36,294 nucleotides of DNA from Bacteroidales bacterium (GCA_017395045.1 JAFPWG010000016.1:1-36294), one strand, 5' to 3'. Counted from the first letter of the stretch, positions 1 through 9,347 are shown. Numbers and translations are program-made. Notes: generated by a model not told the origin, from the sequence alone.

Positions 1-1095
<1,095 letters not shown>

Positions 1096-1125
1096 TTAAA
1101 GTGTTTTTGCTTAACGAAAGCGCCG

Positions 1126-1156
1126 CAAATTTACAAAATAATTTGCACATTATCAA
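1126..1156 (-). promoter_or_regulatory. Predicted enolase promoter (Bacteroidota -33/-7 type)
   Basis: Read on the minus strand, a perfect -7 box TAAATTTG (1126-1133) is preceded by TTG (1154-1156) with a 20-bp spacer, which matches the TTG-N19-21-TAnnTTTG pattern known for the primary sigma factor of Bacteroidota. The TTG overlaps the stop codon of the upstream DUF1460 gene. Predicted by pattern only. Confidence 0.65.
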
Positions 1157-1995
1157 TGGACGCGGTACACCTGGATGCCGGTTACCGCCTTCCGGCCTGT
1201 CACATATTCTTCCAGCGTCTTTGGCTCTTCGATCACCTTCATGGCGACGCTGGAAGCGTGGATGAGCCGGACCGGTTTCCCGGGGTCCACCTTGGCGATG
1301 GCGCAATGGGAAACGTCCAGGCCGTCCACCTTCGTGGTGAAGAGGATGATATCGCCGCTCTGAATGCCTGAAAGGGCCTTTTTCAAGGCCGACTTGGGTA
1401 TGTAGGAGGAAGGAACCGCGTTGATCTGCTGCTCGATGGCGGCGATGGCATCGACATCCGTCATCCGCATGTAAGAGTCCGGATGCTGGGACATGTAGTG
1501 GACCGGATGGTCGAAATCAACTCCGCCCAGCGCGCCCGTCATCTCCTGCAAGACACCCCGTTTCACGCCCTGCCGGGCCCATTCAGTCGTGTAGTGCAGC
1601 CGGTCTTCATAGCGGCCGCATACGCCGTCCCGATACCGGCTTTCGCGCAGTTCCCGGGCCAGGGTTTCGAAGGAACCGTCCTGCCCGGCAGCGCGGGTAA
1701 GGCCCAGGCACGTTTCCACGAAGAGGATGCAGTCCGTCCGCGTAAGATAGATGCACAGGGTTTCCTGCTCCGGGACTTCCAGCGTCCCCGCCACGTACGG
1801 CTGTCCGAGCAGCGCCTTTGCCGCCCGGACCATGCGGTCGCCTGCGGGCTCATCGGCATACCCCTTCAGGTCTGCCATTACTTGAACGGCCAGCGCCTGG
1901 TCTTCGGGCGTGGTCAGGTACTTTTCGGCCGTCGTCTGTCCCTGACAGGCCATCAGGGAGAGGAAAAGGGCCAGTATGGTCATCCATCGTCTCAT
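1153..1995 (-). CDS. DUF1460 (amidase-like, NlpC/P60-fold) probable lipoprotein
   Basis: A protein of 280 residues in the DUF1460 family, whose structurally studied Bacteroides members have a papain/NlpC-P60-like fold and are described as N-acetylmuramoyl-L-alanine amidase-like. The N-terminus MRRWMTILALFLSLMAC is a short hydrophobic signal ending in a loose lipobox (Cys17), so it is probably exported and lipid-anchored. The candidate nucleophile is Cys89 in LTRTDCILFVETCLGL and the candidate base is His230 in LDVSHCAIA, the order expected for this fold. The frame stays open 16 codons further upstream, but that extension would remove the signal peptide and run through the divergent promoter, so the start at 1995 is chosen. 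A -7 box lies 6-13 bp upstream. A role in peptidoglycan turnover or peptide cleavage is inferred from the family. Confidence 0.85.
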   Translation of the reverse strand: MRRWMTILALFLSLMACQGQTTAEKYLTTPEDQALAVQVMADLKGYADEPAGDRMVRAAKALLGQPYVAGTLEVPEQETLCIYLTRTDCILFVETCLGLTRAAGQDGSFETLARELRESRYRDGVCGRYEDRLHYTTEWARQGVKRGVLQEMTGALGGVDFDHPVHYMSQHPDSYMRMTDVDAIAAIEQQINAVPSSYIPKSALKKALSGIQSGDIILFTTKVDGLDVSHCAIAKVDPGKPVRLIHASSVAMKVIEEPKTLEEYVTGRKAVTGIQVYRVH

Positions 1996-2000
1996 ATCCA

Positions 2001-2008
2001 CAAAGATA
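2001..2008 (-). promoter_or_regulatory. Predicted -7 box for the DUF1460 gene
   Basis: TATCTTTG on the minus strand, a perfect TAnnTTTG match, 6-13 bp upstream of the chosen ATG. It forms the left arm of a perfect inverted repeat shared with the divergent sigma-factor promoter. Confidence 0.55.
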
Positions 2009-2019
2009 CGTATTTTTCG

Positions 2020-2027
2020 TATCTTTG
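2020..2027 (+). promoter_or_regulatory. Predicted -7 box for the ECF sigma/FecR/TonB-receptor locus
   Basis: TATCTTTG, a perfect TAnnTTTG match, ends only 8 bp before the ATG of the sigma gene, so the transcript should be leaderless or nearly so. I see no convincing TTG 19-21 bp upstream. Confidence 0.55.
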
Positions 2028-2035
2028 CAGCCGGA

Positions 2036-2536
2036 ATGGACAAGTCGAAGGCATTGGAATCGGAGTTCCGGACGTATTACCGTCCGCTGTGCCTGTATGC
2101 CCTTCACTATCTGGATGATACGGATGCGGCGGAAGATGTCGTCCAGGAGAGCTTTACGGCGCTTTGGCAGCAGGAAAAAGCGATTCAGAGCGTGAAGGCG
2201 TGGCTGTATGCGGCCGTCCGGAACCGTTGTATCGACGTGCTCCGACGGGCCGGGAAGACGGAACCGCTGCCCGTGGACCTGGACGGGCCTATTCCAGATG
2301 ACGAAGCGATGGAGCGCTCCACCCTGGAAGCCCGCCTTTGGACCGCCGTGGATTCCCTCCCCGAAATGCGCCGGAAATGCCTCCTTCTGGCCAAGCGTGA
2401 CGGCTTGTCCTACAAGGAGATAGCCGAGGAGTTGAACCTTTCCGAGCATACCGTGCGCAATCACATTTCCCGGGCGCTGGAAACCCTCCGCGAAGGCCGT
2501 CCGGAAATCCTCGACTTCATTTTTTTCTTTTTCTGA
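2036..2536 (+). CDS. ECF-type RNA polymerase sigma-70 factor
   Basis: A sigma factor of 166 residues with region 2 at about residues 10-75 (including YALHYLDDTDAAEDVVQESF and the WLYAAVRNRCIDVLRR segment) and a region 4 helix-turn-helix at about 108-155 (LSYKEIAEELNLSEHTVRNH). Length and the hydrophobic tail FIFFFF are typical of the FecI-like ECF sigma factors expanded in Bacteroidetes, which direct transcription of a linked outer-membrane uptake system when released by a FecR-type anti-sigma protein. An upstream in-frame ATG at 1976 is rejected because it would read through the promoter. The next gene, in the same frame after a single TGA, is that anti-sigma factor. The specific target promoters cannot be read from the sequence. 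Confidence 0.93.
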   Translation: MDKSKALESEFRTYYRPLCLYALHYLDDTDAAEDVVQESFTALWQQEKAIQSVKAWLYAAVRNRCIDVLRRAGKTEPLPVDLDGPIPDDEAMERSTLEARLWTAVDSLPEMRRKCLLLAKRDGLSYKEIAEELNLSEHTVRNHISRALETLREGRPEILDFIFFFF

Positions 2537-2572
2537 TGGTACTTTTTGCGGGGATTTGCGTCTTGGGGATGT

Positions 2573-3340
2573 ATGGATCATTTTGACGAAAAGCATCTTT
2601 CCTTTGTCCTCCGACATTATCGGACGGGGACCTTCGACACGCAGGCCGCGTGGGAGAAACTCTCCGGTGCCCGTCGGCGCCGTCCGGTGTGGATCCTGTG
2701 GGCCCTGCCCGTCGCGGCGGCTTTGGCCATCGGCGTATTCTTCTCCTGGCGGAACGCATGGACCGAATACCGCAGCTACGACCTGGCGCAGGCCTTTACC
2801 CTGGCCGACGGTACCCGTGCCACCCTCGCCCCGGGGGCAACGCTCCGCTACCAGCCGCACAAGGCCTCCCGGCAGGTGTCGATGACCGGTAAGGTCCTCT
2901 ATGAGGTCGTCCATGACGAGGCGCACCCCTTCACCGTCACGGCTCCGTCGGCCACGGTTACGGTCCTTGGAACCGTCTTCCAGGTCGCTGCCGATGGCAT
3001 GGACACGCGGGTCGATGTCACCGAGGGCCGCGTGCGCTTTACGGGAGCCCAGGGTGAAGGCCTCATCCTCACGGCCGGGCAGTCCGCCTCGCTCCGGGAT
3101 GCCGTCCCCGTCCTGGAAGAAACTCCGCTCCCGAATCCATCGGCCTGGGCCACCGGAGAGTTCCGCTACGAGGCCACCCCGCTGGAAACCGTCCTCCAGG
3201 AACTGTCGGCCTTTTACGGCGTCTCCCTATCCACTGATGCCCCCTCCCGGCTCCTCACCGGCACCTTCTCCACGGCCGACCTGGACGAAACCCTCTCCCT
3301 CATCGAAGCGGCCCTGGACGTCACCATCGGACGTGAATAA
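2573..3340 (+). CDS. FecR-family anti-sigma factor
   Basis: A 255-residue inner-membrane anti-sigma protein. The short cytoplasmic part (1-38) should bind the neighbouring ECF sigma factor. One membrane span follows at about 39-60 (PVWILWALPVAAALAIGVFF). The periplasmic FecR domain (about 75-165) contains FTLADGTRATLAPGATLRY and FTVTAPSATVTVLGTVFQV. The C-terminal DUF4974-like domain (about 190-255) has the pattern FRYEATPLETVLQELSAFYG. In characterised Fec-type systems the periplasmic part senses the STN domain of the partner TonB receptor, and such a receptor lies two genes downstream. The start at 2573 (MDHFDEKHLS) is chosen over a TTG at 2546. The cytoplasmic part is short and I do not see the full DUF4880-like N-terminal domain. 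Confidence 0.93.
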   Translation: MDHFDEKHLSFVLRHYRTGTFDTQAAWEKLSGARRRRPVWILWALPVAAALAIGVFFSWRNAWTEYRSYDLAQAFTLADGTRATLAPGATLRYQPHKASRQVSMTGKVLYEVVHDEAHPFTVTAPSATVTVLGTVFQVAADGMDTRVDVTEGRVRFTGAQGEGLILTAGQSASLRDAVPVLEETPLPNPSAWATGEFRYEATPLETVLQELSAFYGVSLSTDAPSRLLTGTFSTADLDETLSLIEAALDVTIGRE

Positions 3341-3377
3341 TCTTTTCGTCAGGCGATCGCTTGAAAAAGACAGCGTT

Positions 3378-4034
3378 ATGAAAGAAATGAAGAAAAGGAT
3401 CATTATGCTCTTTGCGACCGGGCTTTGCCTGCTTTCGTCCCTCTCCGCCCAGGAGATCAGGAAACTCGAAATCGGTGCCGATGCAACCTACGGCATCAGC
3501 CTCAAGAAGTCGGAGGCCAACCGCTACGGGTTCGACCTGTTCGGAGGATATAAGGTCAATGACCGTTTCTCGGCCGGGGCGGGCGTGAATTATACCAGTT
3601 ATATGAGCCGGCTGCTTCCCAGCGGAATTGAAAACGTCATTGTGCAGACGAAACCGTATCATGCCGTCCGTCCCTTTGTGTATGCCCGGTACGATTTCCT
3701 TCCGGACCGGAAATGGACACCTTTTGTCGGAGCGCGGCTGGGGTACGCCTTTTTCAGCGATTCCAGCTTGAACTATGGCGTTCTGTATGGCGGTGACGGG
3801 ACGATCGATGCCTCTGACTATGAGTACCTGAGAGATCTGGACCATACCCTTGACGTGAAGGGCGGCATCTTCGGCTCCATCGACCTGGGGGTTTCCCGGT
3901 ATATCGGCACGAAAGGTGGAAAGATTTCCTTCGGTGTGTCCCTGGACTACCAGCCCGTCACGTTCAACTATTACCAGCACTCGGAAAAACGGACCAATCT
4001 CACCGTGGGGCCGAAGATCGGGCTTATCTACTAG
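3378..4034 (+). CDS. Small outer-membrane beta-barrel protein (OmpW/OprF-like size)
   Basis: A 218-residue exported protein: signal peptide MKEMKKRIIMLFATGLCLL ending near SAQ (residue 24), then alternating amphipathic strands such as FDLFGGYKVNDRFSAGAGVN, VRPFVYARYDFL and FVGARLGYAF, finishing NLTVGPKIGLIY with an aromatic last residue. This is the pattern of an eight-stranded outer-membrane beta-barrel of the porin-family/OMP_b-brl group common in Bacteroidetes. It lies 37 bp after the anti-sigma gene and 15 bp before the TonB receptor, so it is probably co-transcribed with them, which is not part of the minimal FecIRA arrangement. A second in-frame ATG at 3387 is equally possible. Function unknown; it could be an accessory to the receptor or a stress-induced barrel. 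Confidence 0.8.
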   Translation: MKEMKKRIIMLFATGLCLLSSLSAQEIRKLEIGADATYGISLKKSEANRYGFDLFGGYKVNDRFSAGAGVNYTSYMSRLLPSGIENVIVQTKPYHAVRPFVYARYDFLPDRKWTPFVGARLGYAFFSDSSLNYGVLYGGDGTIDASDYEYLRDLDHTLDVKGGIFGSIDLGVSRYIGTKGGKISFGVSLDYQPVTFNYYQHSEKRTNLTVGPKIGLIY

Positions 4035-4049
4035 AGGAAACGTCTGAAA

Positions 4050-6659
4050 ATGAATATGATAAGAAAAACGCTGCCGACGGTCGTCCTCCTGCTGGTCGCG
4101 ACGGGCCTCTGGGCGCAGACGACGCTGCGCGAGCGGATGGCTGTCCTGGAGCAAAAGTTTGGCGTCCATTTCGTGTATGACGCCGCCCTGCCGCTGGAGA
4201 AGAAGGCGGGGCAGGCCGACGGGACCACGCTCGAGCAGGTGCTGGAAAGCCTATTCGAGGGGACGGACATCCGCTATGAGATCAAGGGAAACCATGTGGT
4301 TCTCAGGAAGGTACGGAAAGTGACGATCAGCGGTCTGATCACGGACGCTGCCACGGGCGAGACGCTCATTGGGGCTGGAGCGACCGTCGGCAGGGACGGG
4401 GCAGTCACCAATAACTTCGGATTCTATTCCCTGACGATTCCGGAAAAGGAAGAGGTCAAAGTCACCTATTCCTATGTGGGTTACGCGACGCAGACGGTCA
4501 CCATCCACGCCCGGAGCAACCGGACTGTCCACGTGCAACTGGTTCCCGGCGCCTCGCTGGAAGAGGCCGTCGTCACTGCGCAGAAGGAATCCGGCATCGC
4601 CTCGACCAAGATGAGCGCCATCGAGGTTCCGCTGCAGGTCGTCAAGTCGGCCCCGGCCCTTTTCGGCGAGGCCGACGTCATCAAGACCCTCCAGTTCCTG
4701 CCCGGTGTCCAGGGCGGGACGGAGGGCTTCTCCGGCATCTATGTCCGGGGCGGCGGACCGGACGAGAACCTGCTCCTGCTGGACGGGATCCCCATCTACA
4801 ATGCGGAACATATGCTGGGCATCTTCTCCATCTTCCAGCCGGACGCCATCAAGAAAATGACCTTGTACAAAGGTTCTTTCCCGGCCCGCTACGGCGGCCG
4901 TATCTCCAGCATCATCGATGTCCGTACCAACGACGGCAACCTGTATGAAACGCACGGGAGTTTCGGCGTGAGCATGATTAGCGACAAACTGCACCTGGAA
5001 GGGCCCATCTGGAAAGGAAAGACCTCCTATTCCATCAGTGCGCGGGGCATGCATACGTTCTTCCTCACCCCGATCGTCAAACTTGCCGGGTTCGACGGAA
5101 CGTATTATTTCTATGACCTGGATGCCAAGTTCACGCACCGCTTCAGCGAGCGGGACCGGTTGTTTTTCAACGTTTACAACGGGCTGGACAACTTCCACTA
5201 CCGGTACGACGACCAGACCGTCAAAGCCAGTACGGGCAGTTCCAGCATAGACAACTCATACCTGGGTCTCCGCTGGGGGAATACGGTGGCGGCCCTCCGT
5301 TGGAACCATGTCATGGGCCCGAAACTCTTTGCCAATACGACGGTGGCCTACAATCGTTACCGGATGAAGGTGGCCTCGGACTTGGTGTCCAAGGAAACTG
5401 CCCTGGACGGAACCGTCGACAACAGCCGGTACCAACTGGATTACCGTTCCGGGATGCGGGACTGGGTGGCGAAGGCCGACTTCGACTATATGCCTTCCTC
5501 TTCCCAACAGGTCAAGTTCGGCGCCCAGTACACATTCCACACCTTCATCCCGGAAACCGTGTCCACCTATGCCCAGGAGATATCGGACGGGGTGGTTCAG
5601 ATCGACACGACGCTCAACCTGAGAAGCAATAACACGCAGGTGGGCCATGAGGCCAGCCTGTATGTGGAGGACGACATCCGTCTCGGAGACCGCCTGACGC
5701 TGAATCCCGGCCTTCATGCCTCCCTGTTCAACACCCAGGGAAAAACCTATTGGTCCCTGGAACCGCGCATGAGCGCGAAAGTGAACTTCACCGACGACTG
5801 GGCGGCCAAGGCGTCCTATTCCCGGATGTCGCAGTATGTCCACCTGCTGTCTTCCTCGCAGATCACCCTTCCCCTGGACCTATGGGTCCCTATCACCAAG
5901 GACATCCGTCCCGAAACGTCGGACCAGTTCTCGCTGGGCCTGTACTATAACGGCATTCCCGGCTGGGAATTCTCGCTGGAGGGGTATTACAAATCCATTC
6001 AGAATGTCCTGGAGTACAAGGAAGGCGTGGCGTTCCTGTTCGATTCCAGCGGATGGGAGAACAAGGTGGAAGTGGGCTCCGGTCGGGCGATGGGCCTGGA
6101 ACTCTTCGTCGAGAAGACGATGGGGAAGACCACCGGCTGGCTGGGCTATACGCTCGCGAAAAGCGACCGTCTGTTCCCGACCATCAACCGGGGCGAACGC
6201 TTCCCGTACCGCTACGACCGGCGGCACAACGTGAACCTTGTGGTGAACCACAGGTTCAATGAGCGGTTCGATCTCAGCGCCACCTGGCACTTCGCTTCGG
6301 GCGGCGTGACCACCCTTCCGGAGCGGAGGATCGTCATGGCTTCACCCGCCGGCGACCTGCGCTTCGAGGACTTTGTCACTTCCCGGAACAACTACCGCCT
6401 TCCTTCCAGCCACAACCTGAATCTGGGCTTCAACTTCCACCGGAAGCATCGACGCGGGGAAGGAATCTGGAACCTGAGCGTGTACAACGTCTATAATCAC
6501 AAGAATCCGAGTCTGGTACTCAAGGAGAACAAGGAAACATCCACGGCCAGTTCCAATCCGGACGGGACATGGGAATGGGTGCAGGTCCATTCGGTCCGGC
6601 TCAAGAAGATCACCCTCCTTCCATTCTTCCCTTCCGTCGGTTACACCAGGACATTCTAA
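4050..6659 (+). CDS. TonB-dependent outer-membrane receptor with N-terminal STN signalling domain
   Basis: An 869-residue receptor that imports a ligand across the outer membrane using TonB energy and probably also signals. Order of parts: signal peptide 1-22 (ending GLWAQ); STN domain at about 30-90 (LEQVLESLFEGTDIRYEIKG); a carboxypeptidase-regulatory-like domain at about 93-170 (ISGLITDAATGETLIGAG); the plug at about 185-300 (FLPGVQGGTEGFSGIYVRGG and DENLLLLDGIPIYNAEH); then the barrel, ending in TRTF with the C-terminal Phe usual for outer-membrane barrels. The STN domain is what contacts FecR-type proteins, so the upstream sigma/anti-sigma pair is its likely partner. The following DUF4249 lipoprotein starts 3 bp after its stop. 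It is shorter than typical SusC proteins and has no SusD neighbour, so glycan uptake of the Sus type is not indicated. Ligand unknown. Confidence 0.94.
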   Translation: MNMIRKTLPTVVLLLVATGLWAQTTLRERMAVLEQKFGVHFVYDAALPLEKKAGQADGTTLEQVLESLFEGTDIRYEIKGNHVVLRKVRKVTISGLITDAATGETLIGAGATVGRDGAVTNNFGFYSLTIPEKEEVKVTYSYVGYATQTVTIHARSNRTVHVQLVPGASLEEAVVTAQKESGIASTKMSAIEVPLQVVKSAPALFGEADVIKTLQFLPGVQGGTEGFSGIYVRGGGPDENLLLLDGIPIYNAEHMLGIFSIFQPDAIKKMTLYKGSFPARYGGRISSIIDVRTNDGNLYETHGSFGVSMISDKLHLEGPIWKGKTSYSISARGMHTFFLTPIVKLAGFDGTYYFYDLDAKFTHRFSERDRLFFNVYNGLDNFHYRYDDQTVKASTGSSSIDNSYLGLRWGNTVAALRWNHVMGPKLFANTTVAYNRYRMKVASDLVSKETALDGTVDNSRYQLDYRSGMRDWVAKADFDYMPSSSQQVKFGAQYTFHTFIPETVSTYAQEISDGVVQIDTTLNLRSNNTQVGHEASLYVEDDIRLGDRLTLNPGLHASLFNTQGKTYWSLEPRMSAKVNFTDDWAAKASYSRMSQYVHLLSSSQITLPLDLWVPITKDIRPETSDQFSLGLYYNGIPGWEFSLEGYYKSIQNVLEYKEGVAFLFDSSGWENKVEVGSGRAMGLELFVEKTMGKTTGWLGYTLAKSDRLFPTINRGERFPYRYDRRHNVNLVVNHRFNERFDLSATWHFASGGVTTLPERRIVMASPAGDLRFEDFVTSRNNYRLPSSHNLNLGFNFHRKHRRGEGIWNLSVYNVYNHKNPSLVLKENKETSTASSNPDGTWEWVQVHSVRLKKITLLPFFPSVGYTRTF

Positions 6660-6662
6660 GCC

Positions 6663-7793
6663 ATGAAAAGAATCTTCATTCCATTGACAGCGCTCATTGT
6701 CGGGGCCTGTACGAGTACCATCGATTACGATTTCAGCCGGGTGGAACCCCGGCTCATGGCCGTCGGCTGGCTGGAGCAGGCGTCCGATGTCCAGACCGTC
6801 TGTATTTCCCTGAGCGAAGGGGGCCTTGTGAAAGCCGTGGAAGACGCCCGGGTCATCTGCACCGTGAACGGAAAGGAGGTGGCCGACGTCAGCATGAATG
6901 CAGCGGATTTGCCGGAAAGGCAGTATATGGGAATTATGACCGGGATGCTTATCTACGATCCCTCCCGCTATCGGCAGCTTCCGGTTTCATTCCCTGCTTC
7001 CCTCCGCCCCGGGGACAAGGTCCGTCTGGCCTTCGAGGCGAATCACGGTGCTTATAAAGCCGCAACGGCCGAAATGACCGTTCCGGAACCGGTATCCATC
7101 ACGAAAGTGGATACGGCCCGGGTCACCGTCCGGCATATCGACTGGACGGACCGTTACCTCCAGGTCCGGGCTGACGTTCCTGACCGGAAAGGTGAGGAGA
7201 ACTGGTACTCCATTTCCCTTCGGGACATTTCCGAGGGGTGGTATTCTTTCCTGGATGGAGGCCCCGACCTCTTCGCTTCCGTGGATAACATCCTGTATAT
7301 ACATGATTTGGACGACCCGGTCCTGTTGGACGGAAACATGGGAACGGACGACCTGACTTTTTTCGATTTTTCCGGAAACGGGGCCTTCGCCTGCTTCTCC
7401 GACCAGATGTTCCGGGATGGGACGGCGCACCTCAGGATGAATGTGTTCTCTTCCTGGAACGATGAGGGGCCGAATTTCATGAGTCTTGGAGCAGAAGTCC
7501 TCCGGCGTTACGGATATATGGAGACCCAGGAGCGCGGCTTTGACCGTTGCCGGGCTACGCATCGCCTGGAAATCCGCCTCAGCCACTGCTCCCGGGACGC
7601 CTATTTCTATCTCCGTGCCCTTCGGACCATTTCCTCGTACGGATACGAACCCGCCATCGTGGAGCCTGTCACCGTTCCCACCAACATCGAAGGCGGCAGC
7701 GGTTTCGTGGGAATCGTCAACACGTCCGTCGCACGCATCGACCTTCCTTCGGAAGAAGAGTATTACGGAAACTGGCGGTTCCCTTATCTGTGA
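6663..7793 (+). CDS. DUF4249 family lipoprotein, partner of the TonB receptor
   Basis: A 376-residue protein beginning MKRIFIPLTALIVGACTST with a lipobox (VGAC, Cys16), so it should be lipid-anchored, probably at the outer membrane. The body resembles the DUF4249 family of Bacteroidetes, in which the N-terminal part is beta-sandwich-like (VICTVNGKEVADVSMN, FPASLRPGDKVRLAFEA, YKAATAEMTVPEPVSI), and it ends with YYGNWRFPYL. DUF4249 genes are commonly found directly after TonB receptors of the kind encoded here; the 3-bp gap fits translational coupling. By analogy with other receptor-lipoprotein pairs it may form a lid or a ligand-capture subunit, which is inference. Confidence 0.87.
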   Translation: MKRIFIPLTALIVGACTSTIDYDFSRVEPRLMAVGWLEQASDVQTVCISLSEGGLVKAVEDARVICTVNGKEVADVSMNAADLPERQYMGIMTGMLIYDPSRYRQLPVSFPASLRPGDKVRLAFEANHGAYKAATAEMTVPEPVSITKVDTARVTVRHIDWTDRYLQVRADVPDRKGEENWYSISLRDISEGWYSFLDGGPDLFASVDNILYIHDLDDPVLLDGNMGTDDLTFFDFSGNGAFACFSDQMFRDGTAHLRMNVFSSWNDEGPNFMSLGAEVLRRYGYMETQERGFDRCRATHRLEIRLSHCSRDAYFYLRALRTISSYGYEPAIVEPVTVPTNIEGGSGFVGIVNTSVARIDLPSEEEYYGNWRFPYL

Positions 7794-7810
7794 CGTCGCC
7801 CGTCAGAACC

Positions 7811-9343
7811 TTAGAAATACTTCTTCTCCTGTCGATAGAGGGCCACAAAGATGAAGATCAGGATCGTGAAGGCCCAGAGGGAGGATCCGCCGTAGCTGAG
7901 CAGGGGCAGCGGGATGCCGATGACCGGCATCAGGCCTACGGTCATGCCGATGTTGATGAACAGGTGCATGAAGATACAGGAGGCTACGCAGTAGCCGTAG
8001 ATGCGCGTAAAGCTTTCCCGGCACCGTTCCGCATCCAGGATCAGGCGCGTAATCAGGAATACGTACAGGAGGACGACGACGAGGCATCCCAGGAAGCCCC
8101 ACTCTTCGCCCACGGTGCAGAAAATGAAGTCCGTGGACTGCTCCGGAACGAAGCCGAAAGCGGTCTGGGTGCCCTGCAGGAAACCTTTTCCGGTGAGTCC
8201 GCCGGAGCCGATGGCGATCTTGGACTGGTTCACGTTGTAACCCACGCCCGCGAGGTCTTCCTTCATCCCGAGGAGTACCTCGATGCGGGAACGCTGGTGG
8301 TCCTGCAGGACGTTCTGGAAGATGAAGTCCGTGGAAAATACCAGGGCGACGCCGATGATGAAAGCCATGATGGACAGGCCCAGGAAACCGTCCTTGCGGC
8401 GGAAGGCCCGGACGCCGAGGATGGGCAGGAGCAGGAAGGACAGCGCAAGCAGGACATACATCGGCTTGATCTTCAGGAGGAAGGACCACCGGTAACCGGA
8501 GCTCTCCCCGGCCTTCGGAACCCAAGCGACGCGTGTCATCCAGTCCAGATGGCCCTGCACGTTCTCCTGCAGCAGGCCCCAAAGCCAGGGCAGCAGGGCC
8601 ATCACGGTCACGAAGCCGGCCCCGATGCCGATTCGTTTCCAGAACTCTTTCCGCGGGCCCATGAAGGCATTGCACACGGTGAGGATGCCGATAAGGATGA
8701 GGATGGAGGTGTACGGACTGATCGTGAGCGTCGTGATGAACAGCAGGATCACCAGACCGATGAGCGCCAGCCACCAGCCCGAGAAGCCTTCGCGGTACAG
8801 GACAAAGATGAAGCCGGCGTACACGAGGGCCGACCCGGTTTCGCTCTCCGCGACGATGATGAGCATGGGCACGCCGATGATGGCGGCGACGAGCAGGAAG
8901 TCCTTGAACTGCGAGAGCTTGAAGTTCTGCCGGCTCATCACGTTGGCCAGCAGGAGGGAGGTCGTGATCTTCGATATTTCAGCCGGTTGGAATTTCACGG
9001 GCCCCAGTTCGAACCACGAATGGGAACCCTTGACATCCTTCGACAGGAAAATGACCGCAACCAGCAGGAAACACACGAACAGGTACAGGGGAATGGACGT
9101 TCCCTCCCATAGGCGCGGGGGAATCACGAACAGGATCAGGCCAGCCAGTCCGAAGGATGTGAGCATCCAGACGAACTGCTTGCCGCTACGGACGCTCCAG
9201 TCGAAGATGGTGGCGGGATTATCGGAATGGACGGATGCGTAGATGTTGACCCAGCCGATGAGCACCAGCAGGATATAAACCCCGATGAGTTTCCAGTCGA
9301 CGGACTGCTTCAGGCCCCGTTTATGCGTGTTTTCGCCGATCAT
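7811..9343 (-). CDS. rodA: RodA, SEDS-family peptidoglycan glycosyltransferase of the elongasome
   Basis: A 510-residue polytopic membrane protein with about ten membrane spans. RodA polymerises lipid II into glycan strands together with PBP2 during lateral wall growth. Family signatures are seen: GSHSWFELGPVKFQPAEISK, the loop segment HQRSRIEVLLGMKED where SEDS proteins keep their essential acidic residue, and the C-terminal block GLMPVIGIPLPLLSYGGSSL. The protein is longer than the E. coli homologue (about 370) because of an inserted region at roughly 225-310, usual for Bacteroidetes members. It is the last gene of the mre operon, 4 bp after the stop of mrdA. The 3' end faces the DUF4249 gene with a 17-bp gap and no visible terminator. 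Confidence 0.96.
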   Translation of the reverse strand: MIGENTHKRGLKQSVDWKLIGVYILLVLIGWVNIYASVHSDNPATIFDWSVRSGKQFVWMLTSFGLAGLILFVIPPRLWEGTSIPLYLFVCFLLVAVIFLSKDVKGSHSWFELGPVKFQPAEISKITTSLLLANVMSRQNFKLSQFKDFLLVAAIIGVPMLIIVAESETGSALVYAGFIFVLYREGFSGWWLALIGLVILLFITTLTISPYTSILILIGILTVCNAFMGPRKEFWKRIGIGAGFVTVMALLPWLWGLLQENVQGHLDWMTRVAWVPKAGESSGYRWSFLLKIKPMYVLLALSFLLLPILGVRAFRRKDGFLGLSIMAFIIGVALVFSTDFIFQNVLQDHQRSRIEVLLGMKEDLAGVGYNVNQSKIAIGSGGLTGKGFLQGTQTAFGFVPEQSTDFIFCTVGEEWGFLGCLVVVLLYVFLITRLILDAERCRESFTRIYGYCVASCIFMHLFINIGMTVGLMPVIGIPLPLLSYGGSSLWAFTILIFIFVALYRQEKKYF

Positions 9344-9347
9344 CGTC

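Larger units (their letters stand above)
2001..2027. repeat. Perfect inverted repeat between divergent genes (10-bp arms, 7-bp spacer)
   Basis: CAAAGATACG (2001-2010), spacer TATTTTT, CGTATCTTTG (2018-2027). The two arms contain the outward-facing -7 boxes of the DUF1460 gene and of the ECF sigma gene. The symmetry extends 2 bp beyond each 8-bp box, so it could also be an operator. Confidence 0.8.

Noticed and set aside
2901-3377. In-frame extension of the small barrel gene into the anti-sigma gene
   Set aside because: The extension is a Pro/Arg/Ser-rich shadow of the FecR frame; the signal peptide begins at 3378.
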